A stretch of 64,000 bases of DNA from Sphingomonas kyeonggiensis (GTDB taxonomy: Bacteria > Pseudomonadota > Alphaproteobacteria > Sphingomonadales > Sphingomonadaceae), in NCBI RefSeq assembly GCF_014196745.1, contig NZ_JACIEH010000002.1, forward strand, positions 1,302,383-1,366,382, given 5' to 3'. The notes under the pieces are model-generated. The model searched no databases. It saw only the letters and a program-made list of their open reading frames with translations, and was not told the origin of the DNA. Each line of letters starts with the position of its first letter. Position 1 is the stretch's first letter. Shown here piece after piece: positions 34,810 to 44,147 of this stretch. A program made the translations under genes and the position numbers.

Positions 34810-36381
34810 TCAGGCGGCTGCCAAGCTCGGCGGCCTTGGCGGTATGACCTCCAATGCGGCGAAAAGCTCGGCATGACCGTTACTTTGGAACTTTGCCGCG
34901 CTGGCTCTAAAGTGCTCCAGCGCTTCTTCGCCCTTGGAAATGCTCTCGCCGTCCCTCCGCAGATCGCCGCCGTTCGCCTCGAAAATGCTGTGGAGGTAGA
35001 ATGCCTGGTCGGCGGGCGTGTCCATGCCGGCCAGCTTCGCCAAGAGAATCATCTGTTGCTCCTGTGATACCAGTACACCTCCAGCCAGTACGGGCGACGC
35101 GAGGGCCGGCAGCTGATCTGCGGAAATCGCCCGTTGGCAGAGATGCAGATTGAGCGCCTCTGTTTGCCGCCGCACGCGGGCGGTCGGAGCACGAGCGGGC
35201 TGCGCATGGCCTAGGCCGGTAAGCGTTAGCAGCGCGCTCAGCACGTCGCGCAGCTCTGCGGAGGCCATAGCAGGGGTTTCGCAGATCTCGGCGACGCTCT
35301 TGGGCGCATAGCCATCGGAAGCGAGGAACGCGATGAGCGGAGCATAGGTACGCTCATCCAGTTCGAGTTCCCCCATGGGCGCCTGATGGATGTAGGCAAT
35401 GAGGGGCGCGGGGGTCGTGAGCATGAAGGACTCCGCGAGCCAGCTATGCCGCCACTCCAGTGCCGTCAGCCGCCGCGTGCCCTTCGAAAATATGTCCATG
35501 CGGAATCGTTGATTGACGATGAAGTCGCGCACGGTCTCCCGGAAGACCGGATGGCCGGCTTCCTCTAGAATTCGGCGTGCGGAGGGATGCATGCCTTGGT
35601 TTTCCAGATTGTCTAGAAGGCGAGCGGAAGTGGTGAACGAGAGCTTCGCTCCGCTCAGCCTGTCCGCTACGTCCGAGAAAAATACGTTGTGCCAATCTCT
35701 GTTGAGATATTCGTGCGACAGATAGTTTCTACTGCGACTGTCCATATTCTCGATGTGGACAGCAAGCGACGGGTTCATTTCGAAATATTGGGCGCCAGAG
35801 TTCGCGACCCTGCGTACGTACCGCAAAGCGTCATCAATTCTGGCGATCGGTCCTACGCTTTCGGTACCTGTGGACCTTATAGATTGCGTCATTAGATGGC
35901 GCAGGGGCATTTGCGGTGCCCATCCGGGTTGGCAATTGTAGCTTATGAAGAGAATGCCGCCTGGTCTGAGCCGCTTGCGGACAAGCTCGGTGATGATGGA
36001 TTGGTTGTGCTCACTTATCCAGCTCCAGACACCGTGCAGGACGATGACATCGAATAAGGGGATGTCGCTTCGCCGGGCGAACTCTTCGAATGATTCGTCG
36101 AATAAGGATAGCTCGGCGCCCGAAACATCTGCCAGCCCGGACGCATGTGCCACCTGCCCAGGATTCAGGTCGGTTCCCCAGAATTCTCCTTCGGATGCTG
36201 CGGCGTGCACGTTGAGCGAGACACCCTGTCCGAAGCCAAGTTCCAGATAGGTCGGGCTTTCGGAATAGGGAGGCACGACTCCCGCCGCGAGACAGGCGAT
36301 GCGCAACATGGCCGGATTGAGTTCGCGATAGTAGCCGAAAGTGTAGTCAAGGCCCGTGAAATAGCCTTCTGCCCAGTCCAT
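34810..36381 (-). CDS. Class I methyltransferase with methyltransferase regulatory domain
   Basis: The protein has 523 residues from the ATG at 36381, which has AGGAGG ten bases upstream; the longer open frame is not protein-like. Motif I is YLELGFGQGVSLNVHAA and motif II is FWGTDLNPGQV, followed by a Rossmann methyltransferase core. Next come the regulatory domain (around LSHEYLNRDWHNVFFSDVA) and a C-terminal helical region. The family is often linked to cell-surface or glycan modification, but the target is unknown. The 290 bases before it show nothing further. Confidence 0.85.
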   Translation of the reverse strand: MDWAEGYFTGLDYTFGYYRELNPAMLRIACLAAGVVPPYSESPTYLELGFGQGVSLNVHAAASEGEFWGTDLNPGQVAHASGLADVSGAELSLFDESFEEFARRSDIPLFDVIVLHGVWSWISEHNQSIITELVRKRLRPGGILFISYNCQPGWAPQMPLRHLMTQSIRSTGTESVGPIARIDDALRYVRRVANSGAQYFEMNPSLAVHIENMDSRSRNYLSHEYLNRDWHNVFFSDVADRLSGAKLSFTTSARLLDNLENQGMHPSARRILEEAGHPVFRETVRDFIVNQRFRMDIFSKGTRRLTALEWRHSWLAESFMLTTPAPLIAYIHQAPMGELELDERTYAPLIAFLASDGYAPKSVAEICETPAMASAELRDVLSALLTLTGLGHAQPARAPTARVRRQTEALNLHLCQRAISADQLPALASPVLAGGVLVSQEQQMILLAKLAGMDTPADQAFYLHSIFEANGGDLRRDGESISKGEEALEHFRASAAKFQSNGHAELFAALEVIPPRPPSLAAA

Positions 36382-36673
36382 TGCCGACGACCTCCTATTG
36401 GCGCGGGGGCCATGGCGGCGAGCGCGCTGTGACAATCCCGCAGACTGACCATGGGGACTCCCTGCAAGACGTCCATGCCGAAAGGCCCGGAAAACGTGCC
36501 TGATCCTATCGACCGGCCGGCTCGAGCTGGCGTTCTTCGGCCTCGCCCTGGCAGTGACGGCCCATGATAGGACCCCCTCCACGCGAAACCCTCTCGGCCC
36601 GCTCGCGAGATTTCTGTCCGCGCGCCGAGCCGAATGAGCATTACCCATCCTCACCTTTGAACGGATACACGAT

Positions 36674-37061
36674 ATGACCCGTATCCTGTTCGTCGGCCAG
36701 AAGCCCGGAACCGTCGATTTCTCCGATCCGGCGCTGCCGCCGGGCTTCGACGCCGCCAAGATCAACGCCGGTATCGCCGTCGCGGTCGACAAGATCGCCG
36801 AACGCGGATGGTAAAGGCGCTACCTGCATGATCACGCCCGATGACGCCGGACGCGCCATGCTAGAACGGCAACTGAAGGCCGAGGTGTATGACTGCGTCG
36901 TGATCGGCGCCGGGCTCCGGCTCCCGCCCAAAAGCCTGGCGTTGTTCGAGGCGGTTGTGAACATCGTCCATCACGCTGCACCGGGCGCGGCGATCGCCTT
37001 CAACACCAAACCGGAAGACACTGCCGCCGCCGCCGCGCGACAGCTAGGTTTGGGGCGGTGA
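36674..37061 (+). pseudogene. Small Rossmann-like conserved hypothetical protein, split by a frameshift
   Basis: The first frame reads MTRILFVGQKPGTVDFSDP ... AVAVDKIAERGW and stops at 36812-36814. The second begins near MITPDDAGRAMLERQLKAE and ends FNTKPEDTAAAAARQLGLGR at 37061. Together they form one protein of about 128 residues with a flavodoxin/Rossmann-like pattern (YDCVVIGAGLRLPP). Removing one T at about 36812 joins them. The gene is broken or the base call is wrong. The function is unknown. Confidence 0.75.
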
Positions 37062-37436
37062 TCGCTGCACGTCCCTGTCGCATGGGATGGGATGAAGGCT
37101 TTCCAGGTCACGCGCATGGCACATCCGGATGAAGGGATTCGGGATCAGGGCCAACTGGCTGGACGGCGATAATTGGGGTGTGAGCTGCCGTTCGGGCGGA
37201 GCCAGCGGCGAATGGCAGCAATCGAGATCGCCGGACTGAAAGCGGACTGTCAGCTTTGGGTAAGTTCAGCTGCTCGATTGACAGTCGAGAGGTTGATCGC
37301 TTGATGACAGCTTTCTAGGACCTGGTACCAAAAGCCGCCTGACCGCAACCGGCCCAAAACCTGGCCATTGGGCGCTTCGCTGGGGAAGCCCAGGACCGGA
37401 CGCTCATCCGAGGTTTAAGAAATATCTTTTGAGTCG

Positions 37437-37463
37437 TGTCGATTCCGCTCAAGCCCGTTCGAC
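37437..37463 (+). promoter_or_regulatory. Candidate ECF42-type promoter
   Basis: TGTCGA (37437-37442), a 17-base spacer, and CGAC (37460-37463) lie about 50 bases before the DGPF gene. As I recall, ECF42 sigma factors use a TGTCGA -35 element with a CGA-type -10 element upstream of DGPF genes. The match and the presence of the sigma gene next door support autoregulation. Confidence 0.6.
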
Positions 37464-37512
37464 GTACCATCAGGAGGGCGATTGATGCGCTCTACGGACG
37501 AGGAGATTTGAC

Positions 37513-37935
37513 ATGCGGGTAGTGGTTTTCGTGAAGGCGACAGCGGACAGCGAGCAGGGTGTTCTCCCCTCGACCGATTTGCTGGAAGCGATGGGCAAAT
37601 ACAATGAGGAACTGGTCAATGCCGGCGTGATGGTGGGCGGCGATGGCCTCAAGCCCACGTCGCAGGCGAAGCGCATCGCGTTCGACGGCTCCAATCGCTC
37701 CGTGATCGACGGGCCCTTTGCGGAAACCCGCGAGCTGGTTGCCGGTTATTGGGTCTGGGAAGTGAAGGACATGGACGAGGCGATCGCCTGGGCCCAGCGC
37801 TGTCCCAATCCCATGACCGGCCCGAGCGAGCTGGAGCTTCGCCCCGTCTACGGGATGGAAGATTTCGGCGACAACATGACGACTGAAGTCGCCGAGATTC
37901 ACCAGCGTTCGCGCGACACACTCGCTGGCCAGTGA
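37513..37935 (+). CDS. YciI-like DGPF domain protein
   Basis: The 140-residue protein begins MRVVVFVKATADSEQG and carries the family signature DGPF at residues 66-69 followed by AETRELVAGYW. These YciI/YCII-related proteins are ferredoxin-like dimers typically encoded next to ECF42 sigma factors. The ATG has GAGGAG eight bases upstream. The sigma gene follows 59 bp later. Its exact role, sensor or target of the sigma factor, is not established. Confidence 0.88.
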   Translation: MRVVVFVKATADSEQGVLPSTDLLEAMGKYNEELVNAGVMVGGDGLKPTSQAKRIAFDGSNRSVIDGPFAETRELVAGYWVWEVKDMDEAIAWAQRCPNPMTGPSELELRPVYGMEDFGDNMTTEVAEIHQRSRDTLAGQ

Positions 37936-37993
37936 ACCGCTAGCCGGCATAACTTCCACTTGTGTCGCCTCTCCGTTTGACCAAGATGCGCTC

Positions 37994-39265
37994 ATGGCGG
38001 ACGAGACGACGCGCCGCGCGATCGAAGCGGTTTTCAGAATCGAGCGGGCGAAGCTCATTGCCGGGCTTGCCCGCCTGGTTCGCGATTTCGATCGGGCGGA
38101 GGAACTGGCGCAGGAAGCGCTGGTCACGGCATTGTCCGAATGGCCGAAAGCGGGAGTGCCGAACAATCCTGCCGCATGGCTGATGGCAACGGCGAAGCGT
38201 CGCGCGATCGACGGGTTCCGTCGCGACACTATGCGCGAGCGGAAGCACGCCGAGATTGCCCGCGAACTGGACAATGAGCCTGACCATTCGCTCGAACGGA
38301 TCGAAGTCGCCATGGCCGACGATATTGGCGACGAGCTGCTGGGGCTGATCTTCACGGCCTGCCACCCCATTCTCCCGGCCGATGCGCGCGCGGCGCTGAC
38401 GCTGCGCCTCGTGGGCGGCCTGACGGTTGGCGAGATCGCGCGGGCCTTCGTCTCGAATGAAACGGCCATCGCGCAACGGATCGTTCGCGCCAAGCGGACG
38501 ATCGGCAAAGCGGGCCTCGCTTTCGAGGTTCCTCGCGGCGCCGATCGCACCGCGCGCCTCGCGTCCGTGCTGGAGGTCATCTATCTCATCTTCAACGAAG
38601 GCTATGCGGCGACCGCTGGCACCGATCGCATTCGGCCGAGGCTGTGCGCCGAAGCCCAAAGATTGGGCCGTATCCTCGCCGGGCTGATGCCGGACGAGCC
38701 GGAAGCTTTCGGGTTGCTGGCCCTGATGGAAATTCAGGCGTCCCGCCTGTCGGCACGAACAAAGCCCGATGGCTCCCTGATCCCGCTGACGGAGCAAAGC
38801 CGCGCCCGCTGGGATCGCTTTTTGATCCAACGAGGTTTTGCCGCCCTTCACCGGGCGGAGGCCCTGCATGGCGCTGACGGCCCGTATGCACTGCAAGCGG
38901 CGATAGCAGCCTGCCATGCCCGGGCGCCGATAGCAGACGATACAGATTGGAGACGTATCGCCTCGATCTATGACCGGCTCCGTGAAGTCATCCCGTCTCC
39001 CATCATCGACCTAAATCGCGCCGTGGCGCATAGCATGGCCTATGGCCCAGACGCGGGCCTCGACATGATCGGTTCGATTGCTGGCCTCGACGCGCTTCGC
39101 GGCTATGCGCCGCTGTCGGCTGCGCGCGGTGATTTTTTGTTCCGCGCAGGCCGGATCGCGGAGGCGAAAATCCAGTTCGAGGTCGCCGCGAATCTAACGC
39201 AGAACGTCAGTGAGCGGTCCTTCCTGCTTGCGCGTGCTGCGACTTGCGTTGCTCAGTCGAACTGA
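37994..39265 (+). CDS. ECF sigma factor, ECF42 type with large C-terminal extension
   Basis: The 423-residue protein has sigma region 2 (LIAGLARLVRDFDRAEELAQEALVTAL, about residues 15-45, then NPAAWLMATAKRRAID), region 4 (LRLVGGLTVGEIARAF and AIAQRIVRAKRTI, about 135-175) and a long helical TPR-like extension (about 190-423, DUF6596 type). The C-terminal extension replaces an anti-sigma factor in this group. It sits directly behind a DGPF gene, the diagnostic ECF42 neighbour. The stimulus is unknown. Confidence 0.9.
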   Translation: MADETTRRAIEAVFRIERAKLIAGLARLVRDFDRAEELAQEALVTALSEWPKAGVPNNPAAWLMATAKRRAIDGFRRDTMRERKHAEIARELDNEPDHSLERIEVAMADDIGDELLGLIFTACHPILPADARAALTLRLVGGLTVGEIARAFVSNETAIAQRIVRAKRTIGKAGLAFEVPRGADRTARLASVLEVIYLIFNEGYAATAGTDRIRPRLCAEAQRLGRILAGLMPDEPEAFGLLALMEIQASRLSARTKPDGSLIPLTEQSRARWDRFLIQRGFAALHRAEALHGADGPYALQAAIAACHARAPIADDTDWRRIASIYDRLREVIPSPIIDLNRAVAHSMAYGPDAGLDMIGSIAGLDALRGYAPLSAARGDFLFRAGRIAEAKIQFEVAANLTQNVSERSFLLARAATCVAQSN

Positions 39266-39717
39266 TCGGGAATGACAGCTTCAGCCAACCGCCTCCCCGA
39301 AAGCTACCAGAGCACTTTCGCACCAGGAGCGGCCGGGCAGGTACTGCCATAAGCTGACAGGCGGAAATGCGCCCCAATGTCGGCCATTCGTCTGGCCATA
39401 AGATGACCTTGAAAGCGGCCGTCCGTTCGAAGGCGTTGATAGATGCGGTCGGTGGAAGGCGGAACAGCTGCTTTCGAGCACTTCTCCTGTGCGACATGTT
39501 CTCGACGGGAGCTAGCAGTTGGCCGCGCTGCCTTGGGCGTATTGGGGATGGGAGGATGGGATTATCATCCTGCGCCGCCGGGTTGACGGCGTTTTGGCGG
39601 CTATCCAACATGATGTTTCGCAAGCCGATCTCTTGACAGTGACCGCCTTGGCGGTGGCCAAACCGCAGTTCGGACGCGATCCCGTCGAATGGAACCCAAA
39701 AAAAGGTCAGAGTTTGC

Positions 39718-40995
39718 ATGATCAAGACCATCGCCGACCTACTGCGCGAGCTCATGGTGAAGGAAGCCGCCGAGCTTGACGAGGAACCTGTCAAGCACGG
39801 CCCGACCATCGGCGCGATGTATGAGGGGCTCGCCCGCGACATCCTTGATCGCGCAATCCCGGGTGAACTCGACGTCCGCGTTGTCGACGGATTCATCGAA
39901 GGCGTGGACAGTACACTCAGTCCGCAGATCGACGCCATGGTCGTCACCGGCGAAGGGCGACAGATACCCTATACCAGCAACTTCGTCTGGCCGATCGCCG
40001 ACGTCATTGCCGTGTTCGAGGTAAAGAAGACGCTATACGCCGGTGATCTGGCCGACGCCTTCGAGAAGCTGCGGACCGTCAAGCGCATGTCGGAAGCCCA
40101 TGTCCAGAACGGGGTGAAGGTCGTCGCCGGCCCGAGCTTTCGCGCCTTCGCCAAGACGACTGGCCACTATCCCCGATCGATCGAGGCCGTCGATGCGCTT
40201 CCGGACGAACTGAACTACATCTTTCATACGATGCTGGCGGAGCAGCTCGCCCCCGTACGGGTGATCCTGGGCTATCATGGCTATGTCGACGAGCATGGCC
40301 TGCGAAAGGGACTACTGGGGTATCTGCAGGACCAGGGAGGCCTCGCCGCCGGGTTCGGGGCATCATCGATGCCCAATCTGATCGTCGCGGGCTCCAACTC
40401 AATCCTCAAGATGGACGGACATCCCTATGTCGCGCCCTTGCACGACGGCTGGTGGCACCTCTTGGTCTCCAATCCAGAAAATCCGCTCCGGCTGTTGATC
40501 GAACTGCTCTGGACCAAGCTGGGAGACCGGTTCGGGGACATCTTTCCCGTCGATGATGATCTTGAGCTGGAGCGGCTCGCGCCCTTTCTCGACGCGCGGT
40601 TGGACCGCGACGGCGAGACGCTCGGCTGGGCCTATAACTATTATCCGCTCAGCAGGAAGGAGATGGCGGCGGCTGCGGGACCGAGCTGGGATCCCGAAGC
40701 CGTCGATACCTGCGAGATGGTCATCCAGCTCCAGCTCGCCCGCCTCGGATCGATCGACGTGCGGGATGCGGAATTCCGCGGCTTTGTTACAAAGGAAGGC
40801 ATCGATCCGGACGCCCTGATCGCGGACATGGTGGCGCGCCGGATGCTCGCCTGGGTCGACGAGCACACCGTGCGCATGATCGACGGCGGGACTGTGTTCA
40901 CCGGATTCATGCCCAGCGGTGTGGGCTTTTCGACCACGGATGCCGATCGCCTGTCGCCGTGGCTGACGCGCGAACTCGACAAGCGCAAGCGTTAG
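39718..40995 (+). CDS. DUF6602-like protein with a PD-(D/E)XK nuclease-type fold
   Basis: The 425-residue protein has an N-terminal domain with IDAMVV (Asp72) and VFEVKKTL (Glu101, Lys103). This D...ExK arrangement is that of restriction-endonuclease-fold proteins and the DUF6602 family. The C-terminal 200 residues are unrecognised. It is the first gene of the accessory island. The 452 bases before it (39266-39717) hold repeat-like sequence but no convincing gene. A role in nucleic-acid cleavage or defence is inferred from the fold and neighbours only. Confidence 0.65.
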   Translation: MIKTIADLLRELMVKEAAELDEEPVKHGPTIGAMYEGLARDILDRAIPGELDVRVVDGFIEGVDSTLSPQIDAMVVTGEGRQIPYTSNFVWPIADVIAVFEVKKTLYAGDLADAFEKLRTVKRMSEAHVQNGVKVVAGPSFRAFAKTTGHYPRSIEAVDALPDELNYIFHTMLAEQLAPVRVILGYHGYVDEHGLRKGLLGYLQDQGGLAAGFGASSMPNLIVAGSNSILKMDGHPYVAPLHDGWWHLLVSNPENPLRLLIELLWTKLGDRFGDIFPVDDDLELERLAPFLDARLDRDGETLGWAYNYYPLSRKEMAAAAGPSWDPEAVDTCEMVIQLQLARLGSIDVRDAEFRGFVTKEGIDPDALIADMVARRMLAWVDEHTVRMIDGGTVFTGFMPSGVGFSTTDADRLSPWLTRELDKRKR

Positions 40996-41063
40996 GGATC
41001 TCAGGCGAGAGCGGGGAGCGATACGAAACGGCCCTCTTCGCCAATGCAGATTAAAGCCGAGCG

Positions 41064-42440
41064 CTATTCTCGGCGGCTTCCGTCATTACGGAACCGCCCG
41101 ATTTCGTCGCTGTCATCGCTCTGCAGCAGCGGCAGCAGCAAATCGCGGATTGGCGGCGCTTCGCGGAATTGCAGATTGTCGAGGTCGATCACCTCGCCGA
41201 GCGGGCGCTCCTGATCGGTCACCGGAACGATAAGCCGCTCGACCACATCGCCGCGCATATTGCCGGCGGTCACTCGCACCTCGATATGTGCGGCTTCGCC
41301 GGTACGCTCGAGCGGCTCGATCACCGCGGTGAGCGTCTGGACGCGGCCATGCCGGAAATCCTGGCAACGATATTCGACCTGAACATCGGGATCCTCAGAC
41401 TCCTCGATACCGAAACTCGTGCGGTCGGTTCGCGCCAGGTTGTGCGACAGGCGTGGGATATTGGTCAGAAAGTCGCTCTGCGTGGACGGCGGCGGCGGTC
41501 CGAAGACGTCGACGACGTACGGCCCGTCATGCAGCACGGCATTCCCCGAGCGCAGCTCGACGGTGACATGCTCGGCAGCCAGGACGCCGACATTCTCGAT
41601 GGTGACCTCGAAACCATATTGCGAGAACTGACGCGCCACTCCGAGATGGATGTTGGGCACATCGATCGCCTTCAGCGCCGCCGCATAGTCGTCATAGTCC
41701 TCGTCATAATGGCTGTTGGTGTGCAGCCCATGCGCCATGAACCCGCCTGTATGTTGGCGCGGGTGCTTGGCGAGGATCATCCGCGTCACGGGGTCGACGG
41801 TCTCGGCGGGAAGCGGTGCCAGGCGAAAGCGGACAAGCGGGGGCTCGTGCAGCATGCGGACCCCGATGCGCAACTGGGGCTCGCTCGTCTGTAGCAGCCG
41901 TACGCGCTGTTCGAGTTCGGCGACCCGCCGATCGGTCGGTGACGGCTCGGGGGCGAGCAGCCAGCTCTCGTCCGGCTTGATCGCCTTCAAGCCGTGCCGG
42001 CGCGCCGCCGCTCTCGGCCGGCTGTCGAAGCTCATCACCTCGACACGGGCCGGATCGTCGACCAGCGCGTGCATCGCCTGTGCCACGATCCGATCGTCGC
42101 CATTGTCGCGCTCCAGATCCTCGAGACGCTCCCAGTCGACACGTCCCGCCGGGACATAGGCAATGTCGATCCGGACCGGCTCTTCCGCCAGCATTGCCGC
42201 GCCACCGCTTTCGATCGAAGGTTCGAGGAGCCGATTGAGGTCGCGCGCGCGCTGCCCAAGCCGTCCATCGCGTTTGCGCGCATCGACCTCGGCGCTCACC
42301 TGAGGAAGCACCAGGAGCAGGATCGGTCCATTCGAGATCGTCGACCAGTCGATCTGGGTCAGCGGACGCGCTTCGAAGATCATCTGCGTGTCGAGCGCGA
42401 AGAGACGATCATAGCCGCTTGTATCAAGCCTGGAGTTCAT
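41064..42440 (-). CDS. PIN-domain protein with a long C-terminal extension
   Basis: From the ATG at 42440 the protein has 458 residues (a GTG at 42458 is an alternative). The first about 160 residues look like a PIN ribonuclease: FALDTQMIFE (Asp17), VSAEVDARK (Glu51), NGDDRIVAQAM (Asp115/116) and MSFDSRPRAAARRHG (Asp139). The remaining 300 residues hold a beta-rich region of unknown kind. The size is much larger than VapC toxins. It is divergent from the YHGS protein at 42578. Endoribonuclease activity is inferred. Confidence 0.65.
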   Translation of the reverse strand: MNSRLDTSGYDRLFALDTQMIFEARPLTQIDWSTISNGPILLLVLPQVSAEVDARKRDGRLGQRARDLNRLLEPSIESGGAAMLAEEPVRIDIAYVPAGRVDWERLEDLERDNGDDRIVAQAMHALVDDPARVEVMSFDSRPRAAARRHGLKAIKPDESWLLAPEPSPTDRRVAELEQRVRLLQTSEPQLRIGVRMLHEPPLVRFRLAPLPAETVDPVTRMILAKHPRQHTGGFMAHGLHTNSHYDEDYDDYAAALKAIDVPNIHLGVARQFSQYGFEVTIENVGVLAAEHVTVELRSGNAVLHDGPYVVDVFGPPPPSTQSDFLTNIPRLSHNLARTDRTSFGIEESEDPDVQVEYRCQDFRHGRVQTLTAVIEPLERTGEAAHIEVRVTAGNMRGDVVERLIVPVTDQERPLGEVIDLDNLQFREAPPIRDLLLPLLQSDDSDEIGRFRNDGSRRE

Positions 42441-42577
42441 GGGTAGATGTGACACCAATATCGATGTGCCGACAATCAGGAACGGTCCGTGCCTTCATCT
42501 TCGGTGCGTTTTTCCGATATGTTAGACGGCAATGCGACGTGTCGATATCGCGCTACTTCACCGGGGAGACGAGGCTG

Positions 42578-43381
42578 ATGAAGTTCGATTTCGACACTAT
42601 CGGCGAATGGGCGCCGCGGCTGTCCGCCGCGCTCGATACGCTAATGTCCGACCGGTTGCGCAAACGCGTCGCAGCAGGACCGATCGAGTGGCTCGAGGAT
42701 GCGCTCGACATCATTCTCGAGGAGGTCGAGCGCAACGCCCTTATCGATGCAACGCGCGAATGGCTGCGCGGCCAAATGATCGTCGCTTATCATGGCTCGC
42801 GGCTCTCACCGGAGGAGATCGCCTCCGTCCGGACTGCTGGACTGAGGGCACTCGATCCTGGTACACGCAAAGGCCAACTCGCGCAGATACTCTCGCGCCA
42901 TCCGGGTTGGGCGCAAGCCAGCATCGGACTCGACGCCGCGATTCGCGACTTTGGCGACGGCCAATTCGGGCGGCGGCAAGGACAGGCCCATTTGACGATC
43001 TCCCGCGGCGCATTGCTCACCGCCTTCAATCACTATCTCGTGGAGGGATCGGAATTTGATCAGGCCGTCGCGGTCGAACTGCTCGGTAAGGGCGCGAGAG
43101 CGCTTTTGCAGGAGGGCCGGTCGCCTGTGCTGTTTACCGTCGAAGTGCCTGGAGACCGCGCGCTCGATCTCGCCGAGCGATGGCTCCGCAATGGCGAAAT
43201 GCCCGGCCTAATCCGTCACGTCCTGCAGTTCTGGGCCAATTGGCTGCACGATCCCGCTCTCGATCCGGGAACGCAGCATGTGGATTTCGGGCTGATCTTC
43301 TATGAGGGAATACCGTCCGACTGGATCACGGACGCAGCGTTGATCGACGAGGCCCGGCTCCTGGAATCTTATCACCGCTGA
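42578..43381 (+). CDS. Hypothetical protein with a YHGS motif (possible ADP-ribosyltransferase-like)
   Basis: The 267-residue product begins MKFDFDTIGEW; GAGG precedes the ATG. In the middle it reads MIVAYHGSRLSPEEIASVRTAGLRAL. A Tyr-His-Gly-Ser/Thr pattern followed by such a helix recalls the NAD-binding start of ADP-ribosyltransferase-like toxins, but the later catalytic motifs cannot be confirmed by eye. It is followed 37 bp later by a small membrane protein and is divergent from the PIN protein, suggesting a functional unit. Confidence 0.5.
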   Translation: MKFDFDTIGEWAPRLSAALDTLMSDRLRKRVAAGPIEWLEDALDIILEEVERNALIDATREWLRGQMIVAYHGSRLSPEEIASVRTAGLRALDPGTRKGQLAQILSRHPGWAQASIGLDAAIRDFGDGQFGRRQGQAHLTISRGALLTAFNHYLVEGSEFDQAVAVELLGKGARALLQEGRSPVLFTVEVPGDRALDLAERWLRNGEMPGLIRHVLQFWANWLHDPALDPGTQHVDFGLIFYEGIPSDWITDAALIDEARLLESYHR

Positions 43382-43418
43382 GGGTTACGGCTGAGTTTAT
43401 GGATTGGGAGGAACCAGG

Positions 43419-43808
43419 ATGCCCAAACTTAGTGTCGAAGGACCACAGGCGAGCGAAGCCGGCCGCTGGCTGGTGCGCCTTAATATCCGCCATCGCGCCG
43501 GGGTCGAACGCTATGGTGTTGCGCGGCTGACCAACAATGCCAATAGCAGGGGACTGGATGTCCTGCTGCTCGGCCATGATCGCGACGACGCGATCTTCAT
43601 GCCCTACGACATCCGCGAGCGCCTAGGCGTCGCCAAGGGCGGCGAACTCGATTTCTCGCTGCGCAAGGTCGGGCTCTGGGGCTTACTTCGATGGTATGTG
43701 CGCTCGCCCGATCCCGCCGTGTCCATCCCCGCTTGGATCGCGGTGATCGGGCTCGCTCTCGCAATCGTGGGAATCGTCCTCGCCGCGTTGCCGCTCATCT
43801 GCATCTAG
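43419..43808 (+). CDS. Small protein with C-terminal membrane anchor
   Basis: The 129-residue protein begins MPKLSVEGPQASEAGRWLVR. It has an AbrB-like small beta region (FMPYDIRERLGVAKGGELDF) and one C-terminal membrane segment (WIAVIGLALAIVGIVLAALP). The ATG at 43419 has GGAGGAA upstream. It follows the YHGS gene by 37 bp and is probably cotranscribed. It may tether or restrain the partner at the membrane, but this is only inferred. Confidence 0.6.
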   Translation: MPKLSVEGPQASEAGRWLVRLNIRHRAGVERYGVARLTNNANSRGLDVLLLGHDRDDAIFMPYDIRERLGVAKGGELDFSLRKVGLWGLLRWYVRSPDPAVSIPAWIAVIGLALAIVGIVLAALPLICI

Positions 43809-43968
43809 CATCCGGTCCTATGCCTTGCTTCACCATGTCGCGCGGCCGACGCGATAGACGTTGGGCCACGTAGCTACGGTTGCCGACGCTGAGGGGATGC
43901 TGGCTAGGACCCAGCTGGATTATGTCAGCTTTTGGCCGACCTGACGCTGCAAGCCGCCAGTCCGCAAT

Positions 43969-44028
43969 CGGCCCAAGAGCCGACTGGCTGCTGCTGGCGA
44001 AAGCTGCCGGGCAGAAATGCGCCCCAAT
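43969..44028. repeat. Dispersed intergenic repeat, copy 1
   Basis: About 60 bases (starting CGGCCCAAGAGCCGACTGGC, ending GCAGAAATGCGCCCCA) match the stretch at 51179-51238 with about six differences. Related shorter pieces occur near 39356-39390 (GGCGGAAATGCGCCCCAATG) and 37340-37370 (CGCAACCGGCCCAAAA). It lies in a 339-base gap (43809-44147) without a gene. Confidence 0.7.
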
Positions 44029-44147
44029 ATCAGACGTAGCGCATGGGAGTTCATTCTCTCGAAAGCAGCCATTAGCTCGTCATCGTCAGTTGCGCTGATG
44101 GTCGTGCTGCGGGGTAGCGGTGAGGCCGCCACCCAAGTAACTGTGAC

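Noticed and set aside
39367..39636. Short plus-strand open frame in the gap before the DUF6602-like gene
   Set aside because: No ribosome site or motif, and part of the stretch matches the dispersed intergenic repeat.
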